Shown: piece after piece, positions 60,301-64,000 of the stretch
Numbering within the stretch: the stretch's first letter is position 1
Layout of the letters: the number at the start of each line of letters is the position of its first letter
Source of the DNA: Rhyzopertha dominica
Taxonomy: Eukaryota > Arthropoda > Insecta > Coleoptera > Bostrichidae
Reading direction: 5' to 3'
NCBI GenBank assembly: GCA_025024175.1
Contig: QCXZ01000137.1
Span: forward strand, 71,548,680-71,612,679
Length of the DNA: 64,000 nucleotides
The notes under the pieces: model-generated
The model's database searches: none
Seen by the model: the letters and a program-made list of their open reading frames with translations, nothing else
What the model was told of the DNA's origin: nothing
Program-made: the position numbers and the translations under genes

Positions 60301-61399
60301 GAAAACCTCGCAAAATCATGCCAATCGCAAATGTAAACAAACAGATCATCTGTCTATCTGTACAGTGTTGCCACTGGGGCTGATAGAAATTCAGCTAGAT
60401 TGTCGCATCGAATCCGCTAAAAATTTTAAGACAGGGTAATCTGTTGATATACAAGGGGATTTATTATTTATTTTACATAAATAATTATTAGTTTCCTACA
60501 ATTATGCTATAACGTTAAAAATATCGTTGTCGAGCTCGTGCTCCTTCCAAAAATATGTTTCTTTGCTTTTTACTTGGTTTAAGATAATAATATCTGCCTC
60601 ATCTGGCAGTCTGAGCTGCAACGTGAAACACACAAGCACTATTGAGACGTTAGTAAAATTTTGGATTGTTAGGTAAAAAAAGCAGGAAATATACCTAATA
60701 TTTCCCAGGTAAGGAATACAGTAATCATCGAGTCACCTAGCATAAATAAATCGATTGTAAATAGTTCATATTTAAGTTTCCCATATTTATACGCCAAAGT
60801 GAAACATTAATTAAAAACTTTCCTATTCCGTTAAAATATCTGCTAACCGCTAAAACTTATATTTTTCGGTTGGGCGAGAATTTTATCCGGTAAGTTGGCA
60901 ACACTAAACAGATGTCTCTTCTATGAGTCAAACGCGAAATCACGGTAGGTTTACCGTGGCGAAATGCCATCCCACCACACTCCCCACTCTAGCCGGGTCA
61001 ACTGACGTTACTAGCAATATTTGAATTTGGCGGAAAACTTTAGAAGGCGAAAATAAGACAATATAACGTTAGAAATATTTTTTGTTGCTAGTATCTCACT
61101 TCATTGGGTCTAGGAAAACCTACAAATGTGTTGCAATAACGATTTGTGATCGAGGGCTACAACCCCATTGGTTATCGGGTTTAATAGCTGATGTTGGTTG
61201 AAATTTATTACTACCTTTTTACCTGCATTCTTTCGTCAGTTCTGTAAACTAATGACAATATGACAACAACGCTACCTAGGGTGTAAGTCGTATTGCTCGA
61301 GTGATGGTGCGGTCTGCGATGTATGCGGGGCTTGTTTCGATTTAATAAAGTCAACATTAACATTGTGAAATTGTCATGGTCATGCTAAAGCGGGTTCTG

Positions 61400-61510
61400 G
61401 CACTCTTGGTCTCTTTTAGATCCGGTAGCCATATTCTGCTCAATTTCAGGGATTCTTATTTCCTATTAAAATTGTTCTGGTGTTTTTCAATTTCAATAGC
61501 TTTTCGGACC
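61400..61510 (-). pseudogene. Penelope-like 3' coding end, inverted fragment
   Basis: The minus strand reads VRKAIEIEKHQNNFNRK, a stop, then ESLKLSRIWLPDL. This is the end of the GIY-YIG region of a Penelope-like element. It points away from the RT fragment just to its right. Confidence 0.55.
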
Positions 61511-61559
61511 AAACGGCATTGATAACTAGCAGTTGTAGCAAGTATTTGTGTAAAAAGGA

Positions 61560-61850
61560 CTGAATCCATTGGAAATCCTCGTGGGCTTTGATGTGGTATC
61601 ACTTCTAGAATTCTTGGATTTTATTGCAGATAAATTTCTTACGGATATTGTAGAACCTTTCAAAACTTGCTCAACCGGAAACTATTTTGTTTGGAAAGGC
61701 CAGCTGTATGGACAAATTCATGGTACGCCTATCTTAAATGGTATATTTTGAGGGGAACTGCGTAAAAGACTGAGCTCAAGCCGTTAGTTTGGTATAGATA
61801 TGTGGATGACATTTTTCTCGCATGGAAGCATGGCAAAAAAATTTCAAAAC
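61560..61850 (+). pseudogene. Penelope-like reverse transcriptase fragment
   Basis: LEILVGFDVVSLLEF, TCSTGNYFVWKGQLYGQ and (other frame) WYRYVDDIFLAWKHG show the RT palm with the catalytic YVDD near 61793-61815. Frameshifted, 5'-truncated, and immediately followed by a BEL/Pao relic. Confidence 0.65.
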
Positions 61851-61929
61851 AAAATTTACCGAAGGAAATGGAAATCTTGTGTTGATTGAAGACTTCCATA
61901 ACAAATATTTTCATTTTGGGTTCCAAACA

Positions 61930-63370
61930 CATCGTTTTTTGTTACCACAACGCTTTTGGATTCTGTCAGAAGGAGCTGTTCGTCACACACTATCAAAGTG
62001 TTTCAAATGTTTTCGTGCGAATCCCAAAATAGAGCCCTTTATGGGCCCTTTGCCATTAAAACGCGTTTTGGAGATAAAAGCTTTTCATAGACTAAGCGTT
62101 GATTTTGGTGCACTGTGTAGCAGGGATTTTAAGTTTTTGTTTAGAATCTAAGTTGGTAGCATGGCGGCTGCGCGTTTCCGGCCCCATATCTGGGTAGAGA
62201 TCGCCGACCCTAAGGAAGGGATGCAGTGAGTTGATACCCTCGATCTACCCCACGTTGGGCGCCAATATGTAACCCCTGGTTGTCTTGAGGTAAAATGGTA
62301 GGTTCGGAGGACGAAGAAAAAAAGGAAAGGGCGAATGTATGTTTATAACGACTACTATATTAAGTATTAAAAGAAACACAGTACACTGTATATATGAACA
62401 ACTAGAGTAAGCTCTCGTTAATCAAAACAAACAAATCCCNCGGATGCCCGGCGATACAAAAATATAACTCACGGCAAAACCAGTCGGTGCGCTCGCGGAA
62501 ACGCCATTCCGCGATCGAGGGTATCAACTCACTGCATCCCTTCCTTAGGGTCGGCGATCTCTACCCAGATATATGGCCGGAAACGCGCAGCCGCCATGCT
62601 ACCAACTTAGATTCTAAACAAAAACTTAAAATCCCTGCTACAGCACCGTTTTTTGTTACCATGGCTAATCGTTTATTTTGCTTAGAAGGCTACACGTTTG
62701 GAATTGGCTTCCAATCTTTCAACCGAAGCCTTTGTTGCTGCGTTATGTCGGTTTATAGCAAGACGAGGTCGCTATCCACATTAACTGTGGTACAAATTTT
62801 ATTGGTGCTAATGACCTCATTATCAAAAGCATGCACCATGTGGTAGAAACTGAAATTACTAAATGGAATTTCAACCCACCATTCGGAGGCTTATATAAAA
62901 CTAATATTAAAAGTGTAAAAACTTATTTGTTTTAAATAACACGCAATTAAATTCTTACATATGGAGAAGTTTGCTTAATTCCCGTCCGTTATGTTTGGTT
63001 GGTTCGGATCCTAATGACCTATCAGCGCTGACTCCTGGTCATTTTTTTACATTCATCACGGTTACCTGAGATGTAATGGATGTCAGTTTAAATCACTTAA
63101 CGCGTTGGCAGTTGTAAAATTGTATGCAACAAGATTTTTGGAAACGCTGGCACAATGAGTATTTGCATTCTTTGTAGATTCGTAAGAAATGACATAAACA
63201 CACATCTAATCTTGAAATTAATCAGATGGTTTTAATTAAAAAATGAATTAGTTCGTGTTGTGCACTTGCATCCAGGGTCAAATGGCTTTTGTCGTGTTGC
63301 CACTGCATGCACCTTAAATGGCGCCTTTCAAAGGCCAGTGGCAGAATGACACGTTAGTGTCCTCTCCCAA
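61930..63370 (+). pseudogene. BEL/Pao LTR retrotransposon integrase relic
   Basis: Order on the plus strand: the zinc-binding part QRFWILSEGAVRHTLSKCFK with CFRANPKIEPFMGPLP, then LSVDFGA. The reading is then broken by a 531-bp insertion (62113-62643). It resumes with PFFV, SNLSTEAFVAALCRFIARRG and NCGTNFIGAN, then WNFNPPFGGLYKTNIKSVK. The C-terminal tail LHPGSNGFCRVATACTL, then NGAFQRPV, lies at about 63265-63345. This is the standard BEL/Pao integrase layout. Frameshifts and deletions make it dead. Confidence 0.7.
62113..62643. repeat. Palindromic insertion in BEL integrase with tRNA-Lys-type primer-binding site
   Basis: Arms 62113-62245 and 62513-62643 are inverted copies (GGTAGCATGGCGGCTGCGCG mirrored near 62590), flanked by CA dinucleotides. 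Next to the left arm, 62248-62264 read on the minus strand is TGGCGCCCAACGTGGGG. It matches 17 bases of the known tRNA-Lys1,2 primer-binding site and follows a GGTTACA that could end an LTR. The arms therefore resemble a retroelement leader in head-to-head copies. An N lies at 62440. Confidence 0.6.
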
Positions 63371-63379
63371 CTCAGTAAT

Positions 63380-64000
63380 ATTCTTCTTTCACACTTTTTT
63401 GTTTTTATTTTGTTATAATAATTGCATCTACATTTGTTGCGTTTATAATAATCGTTTCGATTTACTGATACTTGTAAATAAAAGCTTTAATTTTGGTGGG
63501 CAGTATGTTTAATATTTATAGCATCGAGCTTTTGGTTGTCCTAATTGCCCACCGCGCATTGTCGAAATTGTTGCAAATACAAGACATCAACGAATGTGCG
63601 TGACCGGGGCGAAGCCTATCAGCAATACAATCATCACCGCATCAATAAAACAGGTAGGAGGAAGGTCGAGCAACTGTCGTATTTTTTTGTTATTGTTAAA
63701 TATTTTCAAAATTCCGTCTTCGTTATAAAAGGAACATATAATTTAAGAGGATATCCAGAATTACTTTGGTTTTCCGTCGTTTGAGATTAGGCGTCAATAC
63801 CTTGATTTATTTTTTAATAATTATAGGCATTGACTTAAGGTGACCAACCGTCCGGATTTAGCTCGGACAGGTTTGTATTTTTGTTTATGAGTCCGTATTT
63901 AATATGGCATCCGGATTTGTCCGGATTTTCAAAATTTTGTTTGGATTTGTACGGTTTTTTTATGGTTTGGCTAAAAAGTGTGCAAAATATGTGCACAACA
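63380..64000. other. Right-edge region
   Basis: Noncoding to the eye. GGTGACCAACCGTCCGGATT at 63839-63858, followed by repeats of TCCGGATTT, looks like the end of a dispersed repeat running off the window. Confidence 0.35.

Overview
This is an AT-rich insect nuclear window, probably from a beetle. That placement is an inference from an insect cuticular chitin-binding gene, insect-type glutamate dehydrogenase exons, short 50-60 bp introns and the transposon mix. It is a draft assembly with isolated N bases. Only three host genes are well supported, and most of the rest is intron or intergenic DNA filled with decayed mobile elements.

Layout. Positions 266-14798 (+) hold the last five exons of a normal mitochondrial glutamate dehydrogenase (GDH). 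Its 5' exons lie off the left edge, and its two large introns are packed with transposon relics, including one hAT element nested in a second, which itself interrupts a Tc1-like relic. Positions 18908-22503 (+) hold a complete seven-exon, 534-residue GDH paralogue in tandem. It has an open frame once four 50-60 bp introns and one 51-bp first intron are removed, but it has lost all three key active-site lysines, so it looks like a pseudoenzyme. Convergent to it, 27367-22669 (-) encodes a secreted cuticular protein with one chitin-binding type-2 (CBM14) domain inside Gly/Pro/Ser/Gln-rich repeats. Its signal peptide sits on a separate exon 2.6 kb upstream.

From 27.4 kb to the right edge I find no convincing host gene, only two weak exon candidates near 59 kb. 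The region holds a 2.1-kb head-to-head Penelope-like element (31955-34028) with 412-bp inverted arms, each carrying a hammerhead-ribozyme-like motif; a 1249-bp mariner with perfect 32-bp terminal inverted repeats but an internal transposase deletion (38397-39645); and further Penelope, RTE-like, Jockey-like and BEL/Pao relics. There are also several large palindromic or foldback elements, one of which (57682-58894) carries tRNA-like heads at both ends.

The most interesting items are the tandem GDH pseudoenzyme, the recurring head-to-head Penelope architecture with ribozyme relics, the palindrome with tRNA-like termini, and the palindromic insertion with a primer-binding-site-like sequence inside a BEL integrase relic. 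All family assignments come from reading motifs by eye; no database search was run.
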